Of a stretch of 64,000 bases of DNA, positions 1 to 11,197 are shown one piece after another. The stretch's first letter is position 1. Every line of letters begins with the position of its first letter. The DNA is from Siphlonurus alternatus (lineage: Eukaryota; Arthropoda; Insecta; Ephemeroptera; Siphlonuridae): contig OX463778.1 of NCBI GenBank assembly GCA_949825025.1, positions 35,108,616-35,172,615 of the forward strand, given 5' to 3'. The notes below the pieces were generated by a model, which saw only the letters and a list, made by a program, of their open reading frames with translations, ran no database searches and was not told the origin of the DNA. Made by a program: the position numbers and the translations under genes.

Positions 1-276
1 AATTCTCAGTTGAAATAAATTACAAGGGTTTTAAAGAAAATCAAACAAGCTGTATCTTCTTTACAAAATAATACATCATTGACACTTTACTACAGCAGTT
101 TGTCATGCCTTAAGACTAATAGGGTAACAAAAATAAAAGTTACTTATGCTTAGTTTTGAATGAAAAAATAATCCATGCAAAATAATAATACTGCAATTAA
201 AGTACCACAAATCGAATTTCCTGTACTATTTTTTAATATTCCACTTTTCTATACTCTATACAGTGAAATAGCACAC

Positions 277-3200
277 CTGGTCCAGCCCTCGTTGCCTCAG
301 CCAGACTTTAAGCAGCATGATGCCCTCGCTGACTGCTCGCTGGCCCTCTAATGCCTCCATTCGTGCCTGTTCATTGCATGCCATGGCCTGGTCTACTGCA
401 AGACTGCGGTTGTAGCGTGGAGTGGGCGTGTTTACTTCTATAACACCAAGTCACACATTTTAGGACCTTTAAAGCAAAAATAATGTCATGTGCATGTAAT
501 TAATTATATAGTTCTTATGTAGCTAGTTCCCAACAAACACTTCCATTCAGATTGATCAGAAATGTGTACAGTTGGATCTAGCAGTTTACTCTCACAGTAT
601 CTGAACGCCGGTACCAGCAATATAAGCATAGTCCGGAGCTGGTACTGTGTTGATCTGAACAACAATTAGTGGACGTATTCGAGAAGTCGCTCCGATATGT
701 CGGAGAAACTTGTCCATGTTTTTAAAGAAAATCTGCGAGTCCAGATCTGGCGGAAGTCGTCACGCCCGCCTTTCTACCACCAGAGCCCGCCACCAGCAAG
801 AGTCCTCCCGCTTCTCGCTGCGGCGGCAGCGATAAACGAGAAGAGTGGAAATAGCGCCACGGCGAGGAAATATACAACTAATTGTGAGTCGAAAAGCGTA
901 ATCGCGGGAGTTTGGGAGCTGATTATCTTCTTCTTCACACAAATAATGAGCACAGAAACTGTCGTAAGCAATTAAAACCGCTGCAGCAACAATAATTTAA
1001 TTAATCCATCCATTTTTATGGTACTAAACAAAATAACTCGCCAAACATCTGTGGGGGCGGAGCCAACTATCATGGGCGTGTCTATCGGTTTAGAAAAAGT
1101 GTTTTTTAAAATATCTGACGGACTGAGTGTGTGACGTCACTTCCTTTATCTGTGACTTATCTGTCGGAGAAGACAGATTTATTCTCGAATACGCCCAGTG
1201 ATACATGTAGCTCCTTTTAATATTTTCATATTTTTTTTTTTTTTTTATTTGTTAAAACTGTTTCTTGTATTTTGTATCATGGCTTATATTGAAATTAACA
1301 AAAATGTGGGTGTTGAATACATAGCAGCAATGATTCTACAGTGACAACACAGCCGTAACAAGTAGGGGAGAAAAAAAATACAGTAAGGGTTTAAATGCTT
1401 TAAAGTTCAATAATTCTTAATTCATTACTACAGTTTAATGTGAAAAAAATACATATAATAATAATAAAAAAAAAGCAATACAGTAGTAGAATAGAATATT
1501 AATCATGTAAAAGGTTTTTTTGCTAGTGACATTATTTTCAAGATTTTACTAAAATTTTTTTCATAATTTTGCTTGGGATAAGAAATTTTCAAAAGTTAAA
1601 AGATAAACTCAATCACACCAAATGACTATATGGCACGTACCGTCCTTGTGCTTCTTTCCCAGCAACCACTTGGCCTTGACGTTAGCCTTGTCTGGGCCAA
1701 GTTGAGTCAACTTGAAGCAGTCCTCCGGAGGTGCTACCAGAACTCGTACTGACGTGTGTTTGCCAAGTTTCCCTGCTGGTGTAATAAGCAGTATGGGCTT
1801 GAGGGGGTCACCTTCAAGCAGCGAGAAATGAGTGGAGGCCACCTGGTCCCAGCCTCCAAGCAACAAGGCCAGACGGGCAGTGTAGAGTGCTCGCTTCAAC
1901 AAGTAACGCTGGTTCTGGTAGTCAGACCTCAGCAAACATTCCTACAGACATAAGTCAATATCAGAATCCATTAAAGCTGGCTTAGAGTCACAAAGGAAAA
2001 CAGGATTTCCTTGTTAAGTACAGAATGTTCAGTTTTAAGCCAGTCACAGAAAGGGTAGTGCAATATCGCAACTCTGGATGCCATATCATAACTTAGATAG
2101 GAAATGGGCAAAATTCAAAAGATAGCCATCATCAAGTATTGTATTATTATTATTATTATTAATACTATTAATGAGTAATTTCTAAAATAATAATAATAAT
2201 TAAACAGCGACCCATTGCTTTTAAAAGTTCAACTTAAATAAATGTAAAACAGATCAAAATATTTTATTCATGTATTCATGTTTATAATATTAATTCTTTT
2301 TTTTTTTTTTTTTTTTTTTTCCTGTCTTTTCCTTAGCGGACTCATTGAAATGAAAAATTATGAAGGGTCTTACCTGCGGCATTTCCACCCTAATGTCAAT
2401 CTCAATGTTTGGTCCCAGCCTGCAGTCAGCTGCATATGAACCAATCACAGTAGCTGCTGTTGGTTTTAGGAACTGGAATGTGCCTTTGAACCTGGAGGTA
2501 TCCAACGGAACTGGTAGGCTAACTCGCAGTTTTTTCAGCAATGATGAATCTGAAAGCTAAAACGATGGTGGTATGTATATTTTGGTAATCCCATGGTCTT
2601 GAAGAATCTCAAGTAATAACTCGGTGATAGACTTACCTGAACTTCTTTTGATTTTTTTAATCCTTCAAGAAAAATTTTAAATTCAAGAAACCATGTTTCA
2701 AACTTCTTTTTATATTTTGATTTAATTGAAACTTCCTTAAGCATTTCTTCTATCTAAAATTGAAAATAAATTGTAATATTAATTACATATAGTCCACAAT
2801 TAAGATAAATTTATGTAATAATAAATTTGTTATAATAAACAATATTGGTGTGATGCGGAAAAATGATCCGTTTGTGAACCAGTGTAGTCAAGACTGTGTC
2901 TGCATATATATACTGTACACTTTTTTTCTAATCTCACTCAAAATTAAACTAATTAAACTAAAACATTTTGTGTACTGCATGGGGGGAGAGGGAGAAGGGG
3001 ATGTGGAACACTAACCAACTATTTATTTATGTATACTGCATTATTTTGTTTGATAATGCATTATTTATCACAATTTAATTGGTTCAAATTGAATGAATTA
3101 GAACGTTACTATATTAGAGAGTACATAATATAAACAATTATAATATTAAATTACACATACCTGAAGTCGAAATAAGTTTGAATGGAACAAATTTTCTGTC

Positions 3201-3528
3201 TCTCGCAGCTGATTCATTTCTTCAGCTGTAGGAGGACGAAATAATTCTTTGCCAAGTTTTTTAGCTTTCTTCTTTGGTTCTCCAGATTGATGCTAAAAAT
3301 AATAAGAATTAGATAATCATAAAAAAACTTGGTGGTTATTAATGCCAGTCTTGGAGAGCTGTATGTATTATGTACCTCAGTATCTTGGTGTATCCGTTTC
3401 GCTGCTGGCCTAGAGGTGGTGTGATCCTTCTCAGTATCCGGCATTTCATCTTCTGCTGCTGAGAAATCATCCCCAGAAACTTCCTCGGATGACCCTTCCT
3501 CACCAACTGAGTCGTATTTGTTCTCCAT
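277..3528 (-). CDS. NOL6: Nucleolar protein 6 (NOL6/Nrap), 5' part, six exons, runs off the window
   Basis: NOL6 is a nucleolar component of the small-subunit processome that works in pre-18S rRNA maturation. Exons read on the minus strand are 3376-3528 (51 codons from the ATG), 3161-3292, 2637-2753, 2374-2556, 1641-1941 and 277-437. All have GT-AG borders and phases that close, giving about 349 residues. The N terminus is acidic and followed by a Lys-rich stretch. The segment LRETENLFHSNLFRLQ, the segment FLKPTAATVIGSYA, the segment NQRYLLKRALY and the segment TPTPRYN...GIMLLKVWLRQRGLD all follow the order of the animal NOL6 N-terminal half (Nrap domains, nucleotidyltransferase-like fold). 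The ATG at 3526-3528 is preferred over an upstream in-frame ATG because it opens the acidic leader. The remainder, about two thirds of the usual protein, lies left of base 1. The 1.2-kb intron between exons 5 and 6 holds an inverted-repeat element. Confidence 0.93.
668..1199. mobile_element. MITE-like element in a NOL6 intron
   Basis: The ends are inverted copies of each other: GTATTCGAGAA near 676-686 matches TTCTCGAATAC at 1181-1191, with imperfect pairing about 5 bp further out. Just inside each end there is a TCGGAGAA motif. The interior carries no supported reading frame and includes a perfect TGACGTCA at 1132-1139. Size (about 530 bp), end structure and intronic location suggest a non-autonomous DNA transposon. 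The target-site duplication is not clear, so the superfamily is open. Confidence 0.55.
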
Positions 3529-4171
3529 TGTGGCAACCTTGAAATTAACATACACTATAATAGAAGAAGTTAACATAGCTATCTCATCAGATTATTTTAT
3601 TATTATTTATTATACAAATCAATTATCATTGCAGCTAACCTCTATTAAACCATAATAATGCTCGAACACGCGCGTACTGTATATCATGGATAAATTATAG
3701 ATTTCCTCCATGCTGTATATCACCGATTTACAGCATGTTTTTCACATGCTTAACTGTAGTCATTTACCGATATTGTAAATATACCATATAAATAATATAA
3801 TTATGCATACTGTATATCGGGAACAAAAATCCCGCCCGGTATGCATACTATGCATATACTTCGTCTGTGGTATGAGCCGTATGTAAACTGTATAATATAT
3901 GAATATGCATACGGTATCATACATACATGGTATATGTATGCATATGATACTGTATGATACACACTGCTGTGTATATATAATTATACTGTATATAGCTAGA
4001 CAGACACACCTACAGTATGTATGTAATATAATTATATTATGATATTAATCAGAAACTATTCGGTAATAAATGAGATAAACTTATAAATAATATAAATGTC
4101 TTTTAAGAGGGTCTCAACCTCTCATCTCTCAACCCCGGCTGCCGCAGTTCCCGCAGTGTATGCATATTATA
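3529..4171. other. NOL6 upstream region and low-complexity GTATGCATAC-rich DNA
   Basis: This stretch holds the NOL6 5' flank and, from about 3660 to 4080, AT-rich DNA with many related copies of GTATGCATAC/ATACTGTATAT. No TATA or initiator could be chosen with confidence. The short pyrimidine-rich piece 4096-4170 stays open into the LINE ORF1 but shows no protein similarity and is probably flanking DNA. A similar GTATGCATAC-rich stretch recurs at 8316-8410. Confidence 0.5.
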
Positions 4172-4962
4172 TATGGTGTCAGAACAAAAGGATTGGAGAG
4201 ATTGCAACTCTCATTCGTGAAGGACGGAAACTCTACTATATGATCACCAAGGATAGGTCAACTGAAAAACCCAACATGAGAGACCTGGTGCGATGCTTGG
4301 AAGCCCTGAAAGAGCAAATCCTCAGCGACGAAGTAAGCAAGCTGGCGATGCCAAGGATTGGGTGTGGGATCGACAAACTCAACTGGGAGGAGGTCAAGAA
4401 GGAAATCAACAGAGTGTTCAAAGGATCAGGTATCCAGGTCACTGTGTATACTAGACCATCAGAAATGGCAGTAGTTATCGGAGATGACAGCCTGAACGTC
4501 GTGACATCAATCAAGGGTGCCATGATTTTCCCAGACCAGTGTAGCCAAGGTAGTTCACTGGAATCCATGGAAAAGTTACTGGATGGAGCACCAATTACAG
4601 AACAGACCAAGGAAATTGTACTGTACCTGGGCACATGTGCACTGAACGAAGCACTCGGAACAAGGAAAAATGCGTTCAGAGCCAGCTTTGGAAAACTCCT
4701 CGACAAAACACTGGACTCGGCTGCGAAGTCTTGAAGGGTCAAGGTGGTAGGGCCACTGTACAACTGGAGTGCACCCAATGTAATAAGAGAGGATGTACAT
4801 TACATCATGATGGATATCTGCAGGCAAAAACGGGTGAAATATTTCAACCCTGTGAACCAGGTCTGGAACGAGGTGGAAATCAACGAGGGTGGATGGACCA
4901 AAGACGCGGCACATGTCGAGAAACATCTTGGTCGGTTCCTTAGCAGTCTTCTAGACTGCTGA
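4172..4962 (+). pseudogene. LINE ORF1: truncated TARG1-like macrodomain joined to SGNH esterase-like domain
   Basis: The frame is open to a TGA at 4732-4734 and then continues in the same frame to a TGA at 4960-4962, so one nonsense change interrupts it. From about 4180 to 4455 it resembles the C-terminal half of TARG1/OARD1 macrodomains, which remove ADP-ribose from proteins. KLYYMITKDR, then KLAMPRIGCGIDKLNW and IQVTVYT lie in the family order, with Asp kept after GCG. The ADP-ribose-binding N-terminal half is missing, as expected from 5' truncation. From about 4455 it resembles an SGNH hydrolase: VVIGDDS (a slightly altered GDS block), YLGT (altered GTND block), VVGPLYNW, and a final DAAH with the catalytic Asp-x-x-His pattern (4903-4914). 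An esterase domain in ORF1 is established for CR1-like LINEs; the macrodomain partner is the unusual part. Confidence 0.72.
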
Positions 4963-5076
4963 GGAAGGGACCGGATCACAACATGGGGGGAGGGGGGAAA
5001 AGGGAAATATAAAAATGGAATAACTACGAAATGCATAGGAAAAACGACGAAAAAATTTGAAAACAACGATGAAATA

Positions 5077-8000
5077 ATGGAAAGAAAAAACAAGGAAAAG
5101 CATACTCAAAAGAAAACATCTGCTGACATAAAATCTACCAGGACAGTTGGCAGGCCACACGAGGAGGGAAACCATATCGCCGGGGAGGAAACAAATGCAG
5201 TCAAAGGTAAGACATTTCAAATTACTAATAACACTAGGGGGGGCTCTATTACACTAATGCATGTAAATGCTAGAGGGCTTTTGGGGAAAATTAGATAGCT
5301 AGGCTCAAAAATTGATTGTTGTGATCCGGACGTAATTGTAGTAGTAGAAACATATTTAGATGATTCTATTTTGGATTCAGAGTTACAGTTGCCAGGCTAT
5401 GATATTTTTAGAAAGGACAGAAATAGGAGAGACGGTGGAATTTTAACAGCAATTAAAAAGGAATTGCAAGGAAAAATGGACTGGATAGAAGAAGAGTGCG
5501 AACTCTTAGGCATTGAATTTAAAATTTTAAGTGAGAAGGTTAAAATAATTGCTGGATAGAGACCAAAGGACAACAGGGAAAACAATGTAATTTTGGAAAG
5601 AATAATAAATAGAATAGACGAATATAGGCAGGACGACATTACCATAATAATGGGAGATTTTAACCTTCCGAATGTAGATTGGACTAACAGGTGTGAGATT
5701 ATGGGAGCGGAAACCCAGAAATTAGCTGCTAAGATAGTAAATAGAGATTTCGATCAAGTAGTGGATGAATATACTAGAGATCATGGGAATGGCACTAAAA
5801 ATTTACTGGATGTAGTGCTGATCAGGCCAGTAGAAATATGGCAAAATTCTAAGGTAATAGACGGCATCAGCGACCACAAAATTCCGGTAGTAGAGCTGGT
5901 TTTCGGGAAATCAAGAAGAATAGAAAAAAAGAGGAAACTTTGGCGCTACCAGGACTCGGATATTGTAGAAATGGAAAGAGAGCTTGAGGAGAGGTATACC
6001 GAGTGGGCAGGAAAGGAACAAAATGTAAATGAAATGTGGGAGAGCTATGTAAAAATTTGTAATGAAGTAAGGGATAGATACGTACCGGTAAAAATGATAG
6101 CTGGAGGCGATTCATCGCAATGTTTCCAGAATAAAAATATTAGGAGACTACAGCGGAAAACTAGGAAGCAGTATAACCAGCATAAAAGAGGTATGATAAA
6201 CAAGGCAGCTTTACGAACAACGGAAAATGAGCTAAACAGGGAGAAGAGTAATGCGGAAAGAAACTTTATGAATGAAATGTTCGATGAAAGAAACAAAATG
6301 GAGAGCTGGACTAAATTGTACAAGCATGTTAGAAGTAGGAAACTAGCAAGGAATGATATACCAGTACTTAAGGACGAGCAGGCAACATATACCACGGATA
6401 AAGAGAAGGCTGACGCTTTATCTAGACAATACAAGGGGGTTTTTCAAAAAAAAGAGGAGACGAGGAAAGACGATGAAGTAGATAGAGAAAATCGAGACAG
6501 TAGAAATATTGAATCAGGGAGGGATAAAAAATTCAGAGTTAGATACAAGGACGTTAGGAGAGCTTTACTTAGTCTGGCGAAGGGGAAAGCACCAGGGCCT
6601 GATGGAATCACAGCGAGTTTTCTAAAACTAAATTTAAATAAACATTGCAAATACCAAACATTACTTTTTAGAAAGATCATAAATAGTGGTAAAATGCCAG
6701 ATGGTTGGAGAGAAGCATGGGTGGTATCAATATATAAAGGAGGAGCAAAAAATAATGTTAAAAACTACAGACCAGTAAGTCTTACGTCTGTAGTCTCAAA
6801 AGTTATGGAAAAGATGGTTGTAAAATATATTAGGTATAAACTAGAGAGGAACGGATTTTTTGGATTACGACAACATGGGTTTCGAGAAAAGTATTCGTGT
6901 GATACACAAATTCTAGGGCTAGCACAGGAACTTGAGGAATGCCTGGACAGTGGGGGGGAAACACATGCAATTTTTCTGGATTTTGAAAAAGCCTTCGACA
7001 AGGTACCGCATGACATACTAATGAGGAAAGTTAGAGCGGCACTGCAGGAAGAACAATTAGCTAAATATGTTGAGGATTTTCTGACAGACAGGGTACAGAG
7101 GGTAAAGTTAGGAGAAACAATGTCGGGGGAAGAAAAGGTAACGTCAGGAGTTCCGCAAGGCAGCGTACTGGGGCCTATTTTGTTCATTATTTTTATTGAA
7201 GATATTGGAACAGGAATTAAATAAAAAATGAGACTGTTTGCAGATGATAGTGTTATATATAAAATAATTAAGGACAAAGACGACACGAAAATACTTCAGG
7301 AGGATCTGAATATATAGTAGGTAAATGGGTAAAGGAAAATAAAATGCATCTTAATGTTGATAAATTTAGCACAGTCAAATTTAGTAGGAAAAGAGCAGGA
7401 AGCACAGCGATATATAAAATGGACGGAGCTGAACTTAAAGAGGAAAAGAAATATAAATATTTAGGGGTGGTAATGCAATGTAAGCTTAACTGGAATGACC
7501 AAATTGCATACATCACAAATAAAGGAAGAAGAAATCTGGAGTTTGTAATGAGAAATTTGAAAGGAACGGGGAGGGAAATCAGGGAAAAAGCGTACAAAAC
7601 ACTTATCCGACCAATGTTAGAATATGGATGCAACGTTTGGGACCCATATAGCACGAAGGGAAAGAAGGAACTGGAAAAGATACAGAGAAGAGCGGCCAGA
7701 AGAGTGACTGGCAAAATGGGAAGCTGGAAACTGGTGAGTGACGGAAGGGAAATTCGTAAGGAAAGGGAGAGTGTCACACAAATGATTGGAGAATTGGGAT
7801 GGAGCTCGCTGGAGGAAAGGAGGAGGCAAATTAGATTGACAACAATGTACAAAATTACAAGGAATGCCAAGGGTTGGGAGGAGATGAGTGGAAAAGTGGA
7901 CAGGGGAAGATATTTGGGGAGAAGGGACCATGAATGGAAGCTCGAGTATCAGGGAAGCAACAATGATGTGGGAAAGTAATCTTTTATCAGGACGGCGAAA

Positions 8001-8125
8001 GAGTGGAATCTGCTGGGGTCTGCGGAGGTGGGCGTGGACAGGATTGAGAAGTTCAAGGAGCTGGTGACCTCAAGCAGGACACAAACTGTGAGCCATAGTG
8101 GTGTGACCACAACTGCCGCAGTATA
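5077..8125 (+). pseudogene. LINE ORF2 (copy 1): endonuclease and reverse transcriptase, interrupted
   Basis: The endonuclease occupies about 5240-5890: HVNARGLL, VVVETYLDD, FRKDRNRRDGGI, IIMGDFNLPNVDW and GISDHKIPVV give the catalytic Asn, Glu, Asp/Asn and His blocks of the exonuclease-endonuclease-phosphatase fold. The reverse transcriptase follows from about 6535: KAPGPDGITASF, NYRPVSLTSVVSKVMEK, FLDFEKAFDKVPH, GVPQGSVLGP and LFADDSV, then the C-terminal NVWDPY and EKIQRRAARRV blocks. Stops lie in frame at 5296-5298, 5557-5559, 7222-7224 and 7315-7320. A frameshift near 7316 moves the end into another frame, where TAC has become TAA at 7977-7979; similarity then continues to a TAA at about 8123-8125. 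The original start is uncertain; the ATG at 5077 is the first in frame. Confidence 0.85.
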
Positions 8126-8163
8126 AACTAAATTTTATCCTTTATCCTTTTTTTATCTACGCG

Positions 8164-8316
8164 ATGCTTCAGGCAAAATATCAAAAACTGCGAAAAAAGA
8201 CAAAAGCCTTGCAGGCCCTGAAGGCTCCTCGTCCAGAACCTGAGAGAGCTCCACCTCAGAAACGACCTGTTGAAGCAAGAGATGCTCGAGAAATGGCAAA
8301 GAAGCTAATTAAGTCT
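8164..8316 (+). pseudogene. NELFE: Orphan NELF-E exon fragment
   Basis: The 51 codons include LQAKYQKLRKKTKALQALK and DAREMAKKLIKS. These match the start of negative elongation factor E, whose animal versions read LQKKFNKLKKKKKALLALK and then EQAKQLVKS before an exon border. The segment ends AAGTCT followed by GTATGC, an acceptable splice donor at the expected position. Upstream there is no AG acceptor and no conserved first exon: the LINE 3' tail stops six bases before the ATG. Downstream no exon for the remainder or the RRM domain was found before the second LINE and the next gene. NELF-E pauses RNA polymerase II, but this piece cannot encode it. It is most likely a duplicated or broken fragment, or an exon cut off from its gene by LINE insertion. 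Confidence 0.7.
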
Positions 8317-8524
8317 GTATGCATACATACAGTATATATGATACATACTGTACTGTATGCATGAACAAACATACAGGCTTAAAGTTATACATCATATCTA
8401 CTGTACATCTACTGTACTTACCCTAAATTTAATTAAGTTAATCTTATGCAGCAATTTTTATGCTTTAATTAATTTATAACATTTGGTCATCTATGATGGG
8501 AATTCACTAAACAGGAGGATTCAC
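8317..8524. other. Intron-like AT-rich DNA between NELF-E fragment and LINE copy 2
   Basis: It begins with the presumed donor GTATGC and a run of GTATGCATAC-like units (to about 8410), followed by plain AT-rich sequence. No exon or RNA gene was seen. Confidence 0.4.
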
Positions 8525-10655
8525 TTTCAAATAAAATATGTATGGAAGTACAAGAAAAATATGTACCAGCAAAATCAATTAATGTGAATAGTGACCCACC
8601 GTATTTTAATAAAGAGGTTAGAAGCTTAAAGAGGAAGTTGAGAAGAGACTATATTAAATATAAGAAAGGACTAGTTAGGAAAGGTAGAATGAAAGAGACG
8701 GAGATGGAACTCAATAATGCAAAGGATAGGGCGAGAAAAATTTTTATGAGCAAGATTTTTGATGAGAAAGATGTAGGTAGCAGCTGGGGAAGAATGTATA
8801 AACATATAAAAACTTTAAGAAAGGCAGGAAATGATATACCAGTGCTGAAAGATGCATTGGGAATATATGTTACGGAGTCGGAGAAAGCAAATGCGTGTTC
8901 AAAGCAATATGAGGCTGTGTTCCAGGCCAAAGTATTAGATACAGACAAGGGGAATGAGCAAAATAACGAGCAGGAGGAAGGTACAGCAAATAGTAGACAT
9001 AAGATATTCAGGGTCAGATATAAAGATGTTAGAAGAGCAATAGTGTCATTGAAAAAAGGGAAGGCCCCGGGACCGGACGGAATTACAGCATCATTCCTAA
9101 AATTGTGTATTGATAAGCATTGTAAGTACCAAATGCTTATTTTTGAGACGGTAATGAAACAAGGTAAAATGCCAGATGGGTGGAGAGAGGCGTGGGTTAT
9201 TCCAATTTATAAGGGAGGAGCAAAAAGTGAAGTTAAAAACTACAGACCAGTAAGCCTTACATCAGTAGTTTCAAAAGTAATGGAGAAGATAGTAGTTAAG
9301 TACATGAGACTTAAGCTAGAACGGAAGGGATATTTTTGCAAACAACAGCACGGATTTAGGGGGAATTATTCATGTGATACTCAGCTTCTGGGGCTAGTGC
9401 AGGACCTCGAGGAAGGCATTGATAAAGGAGAGGAAATACATGCAATATTTTTGGATTTCGAGAAAGCATTTGATAAGGTGCCACATAATATACTAGTGAA
9501 TAAAATAAGAGAAGCGGTAGGTGAAGAAGGCTTGATAAATTTTATAGAAGATTTTTTAACTGATAGAGTACAGAGAGTCAAGCTAGGGCAAACGTTGTCT
9601 GAGGTAGTGAAGGTTACTTCCGGAGTCCCTCAGGGTAGTGTGCTAGGGCCGCTACTTTTTATTATTTTTATTAATGATATTGTACAGAATTTGGAGTCGG
9701 AGATGAGGCTTTTTGCTGATGACAGCGTAATCTATAGGACAGTAAGTAATAAGCAGGATGAGCAAATTCTACAAAAGGATCTGGAGACAGTGGGTATATG
9801 GATAGAAGCTAATAAAATGAAGCTTAATGTGGGAAAATGTAGTGTGGTTAAGTTCAACAAAAGAAGGGAGCAAAGTCAGGTTAAATATTTTATGGAGGGG
9901 GAAGAAATCAAATCAGAGGACAAATACAAATATCTGGGAGTAATGTTTCAGTGCAAACTTAATTGGGATGAACATATTAGGTATGTAACCGCAAAGAGCA
10001 GAAGGAATCTTGAGTTTGTAATGAGGAATCTTAAGGGGGCAGGCAGGACAGTAAGAGAAAAAGCATACAAGTCTCTGATTAGACCAATAATGGAATATGG
10101 ATGTAATGCATGGGACCCGTATAGAGCAAAAGGGAAGAAAGAGATGGAAAAGATACAAAGACGAGCAGCAAGAAGGGTCTTAGAAAAGGGGAACTGGAGC
10201 TTTATCTGTGATAAAAACAAAATTTATAAGGGAAGAGAGAGTGTGACTAGAATGATAGAGCAACTGGGATGGGAGGATCTGGAGGAAAGGAGGAAGCAAA
10301 GTAGACTGACAGCAATGTATAAAATAACTAGGAACCAAAAGGGCTGGGAGGAGCTTAGCGATCGTACTGAGGAAGGGCGTTATAAAGGTAGGAGGGACCA
10401 TGATTGGAAGCTGGAGTATAGGAGAAGCAAAAATGATGTGGGCAAGTATTCTTTTTTGAGAAGAACGGTGAGGGAGTGGAATTTGTTGGACTCTGGGCTT
10501 GTGGATGCTCGGAGTGTTGGTGAGTTCAGGGAGGGGCTGAGAGAGTCAGCCGCAAGCAAGCGAGCCACCGTGGTGGAATACCCACAATAGCCGCAAGCAG
10601 TGGTGTATGTATGTAATGTGTGTACACACTGCTATTTAATCAATCTTTAATCTTT
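8525..10655 (+). mobile_element. LINE copy 2 (CR1/jockey group), 5'-truncated, ORF2 reading frame intact
   Basis: Similarity to copy 1 starts near 8530, within the endonuclease-RT linker, and runs to the end. The endonuclease and ORF1 are absent, which is the usual 5' truncation from target-primed reverse transcription. After the ORF2 stop there is a short 3' UTR ending in repeated ATCTTTA units (about 10638-10658), related in form to the TTTATCC tail of copy 1. Unlike copy 1, it has collected no stop or frameshift over about 2 kb, so it inserted more recently. Confidence 0.85.
8542..10590 (+). CDS. Reverse transcriptase (partial LINE ORF2 without endonuclease), 682 residues
   Basis: This is an RNA-dependent DNA polymerase of a non-LTR retrotransposon. 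Blocks in order: KGKAPGPDGITASF, NYRPVSLTSVVSKVMEK, FRGNYSCDTQLLG, IFLDFEKAFDKVPH, SGVPQGSVLGPLLFIIFINDI, LFADDSVIY (catalytic FADD), KYKYLGVMFQCKLNW, then the C-terminal NAWDPY, EKIQRRAARRV and ESVTRMIEQLGWEDLEER blocks of CR1/jockey relatives. The ATG at 8542 is only the first in the remaining frame; the frame is open upstream to about 8521, and the native start was in the lost 5' part. Lacking endonuclease and promoter, it is unlikely to mobilise itself. The open frame shows recent origin, not demonstrated function. Confidence 0.85.
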   Translation: MEVQEKYVPAKSINVNSDPPYFNKEVRSLKRKLRRDYIKYKKGLVRKGRMKETEMELNNAKDRARKIFMSKIFDEKDVGSSWGRMYKHIKTLRKAGNDIPVLKDALGIYVTESEKANACSKQYEAVFQAKVLDTDKGNEQNNEQEEGTANSRHKIFRVRYKDVRRAIVSLKKGKAPGPDGITASFLKLCIDKHCKYQMLIFETVMKQGKMPDGWREAWVIPIYKGGAKSEVKNYRPVSLTSVVSKVMEKIVVKYMRLKLERKGYFCKQQHGFRGNYSCDTQLLGLVQDLEEGIDKGEEIHAIFLDFEKAFDKVPHNILVNKIREAVGEEGLINFIEDFLTDRVQRVKLGQTLSEVVKVTSGVPQGSVLGPLLFIIFINDIVQNLESEMRLFADDSVIYRTVSNKQDEQILQKDLETVGIWIEANKMKLNVGKCSVVKFNKRREQSQVKYFMEGEEIKSEDKYKYLGVMFQCKLNWDEHIRYVTAKSRRNLEFVMRNLKGAGRTVREKAYKSLIRPIMEYGCNAWDPYRAKGKKEMEKIQRRAARRVLEKGNWSFICDKNKIYKGRESVTRMIEQLGWEDLEERRKQSRLTAMYKITRNQKGWEELSDRTEEGRYKGRRDHDWKLEYRRSKNDVGKYSFLRRTVREWNLLDSGLVDARSVGEFREGLRESAASKRATVVEYPQ

Positions 10656-11197
10656 AAACACTCAACACGTGCGAATCGCGAGTTGTAAAATTTGAACATA
10701 TGGTCAGCGGTGTTGCCGGATGACATGATAATTTACATTAATTTTGTTTATTTTTTTGAATGAAAATGAGACGAATCGATTAATGATTTATTAAATTTTA
10801 TTTACGTAATTTTTTTATATAATAAATAATAATATATATGAACTTTGTCTCGACGTTTTCATTTTTTAATGAAATTACATTTATTTGGCAACGTTGCTAA
10901 AGTGAATACGCGCTGATTGTTGGTCTAGAATTCAAATTTTAAAAAAACTTTCTTCATGGAAGTTTTCACCTATTGTTGATTTTATAAAGATGGTGCTTCC
11001 TTTTATAATAATATTCCTATTTTGGTGATGCTCTAGATTTAACATACCTATATAATTTTTTATTTATAAATTAATTGTCTACATAAATACAATTATTATA
11101 TATAATAATTATAGCTTTTAATTGCATCAATTTAAGAGCTAAAAATATAATATATATAATATATAACAAATTTAATTAAAAGTGTTTACTTTTTATC
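10656..11197 (+). promoter_or_regulatory. Upstream region of the coiled-coil gene
   Basis: AT-rich, with two small less AT-rich patches (about 10665-10730 and 10885-10930). The second patch and the following 260 bases could hold a transcription start and leader. A short upstream ATG lies at about 10956 and is closed by a nearby stop. No TATA, initiator or intron border could be assigned with confidence. Confidence 0.3.

Larger units (their letters stand above)
4172..8158 (+). mobile_element. LINE copy 1 (CR1/jockey-group non-LTR retrotransposon), 5'-truncated and decayed
   Basis: Two consecutive reading frames are recognisable: ORF1 with macrodomain and SGNH parts to 4962, and ORF2 with AP-like endonuclease and reverse transcriptase to 8125. 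A short 3' UTR ends in repeated TTTATCC units (about 8134-8150), the microsatellite-type tail typical of CR1-like elements rather than poly(A). The 5' edge falls near 4172-4180, where macrodomain similarity begins abruptly in the middle of the domain. At least six stop positions and one frameshift make the copy non-autonomous. It shares clear ORF2 similarity with the copy at 8.5-10.65 kb, and both lie in the same orientation. The right end abuts a NELF-E exon at 8164. Confidence 0.85.

Noticed and set aside
697..975. 92-codon open frame inside the NOL6 intron element
   Set aside because: Overlaps open frames on the other strand, has no family resemblance and lies inside an inverted-repeat element.
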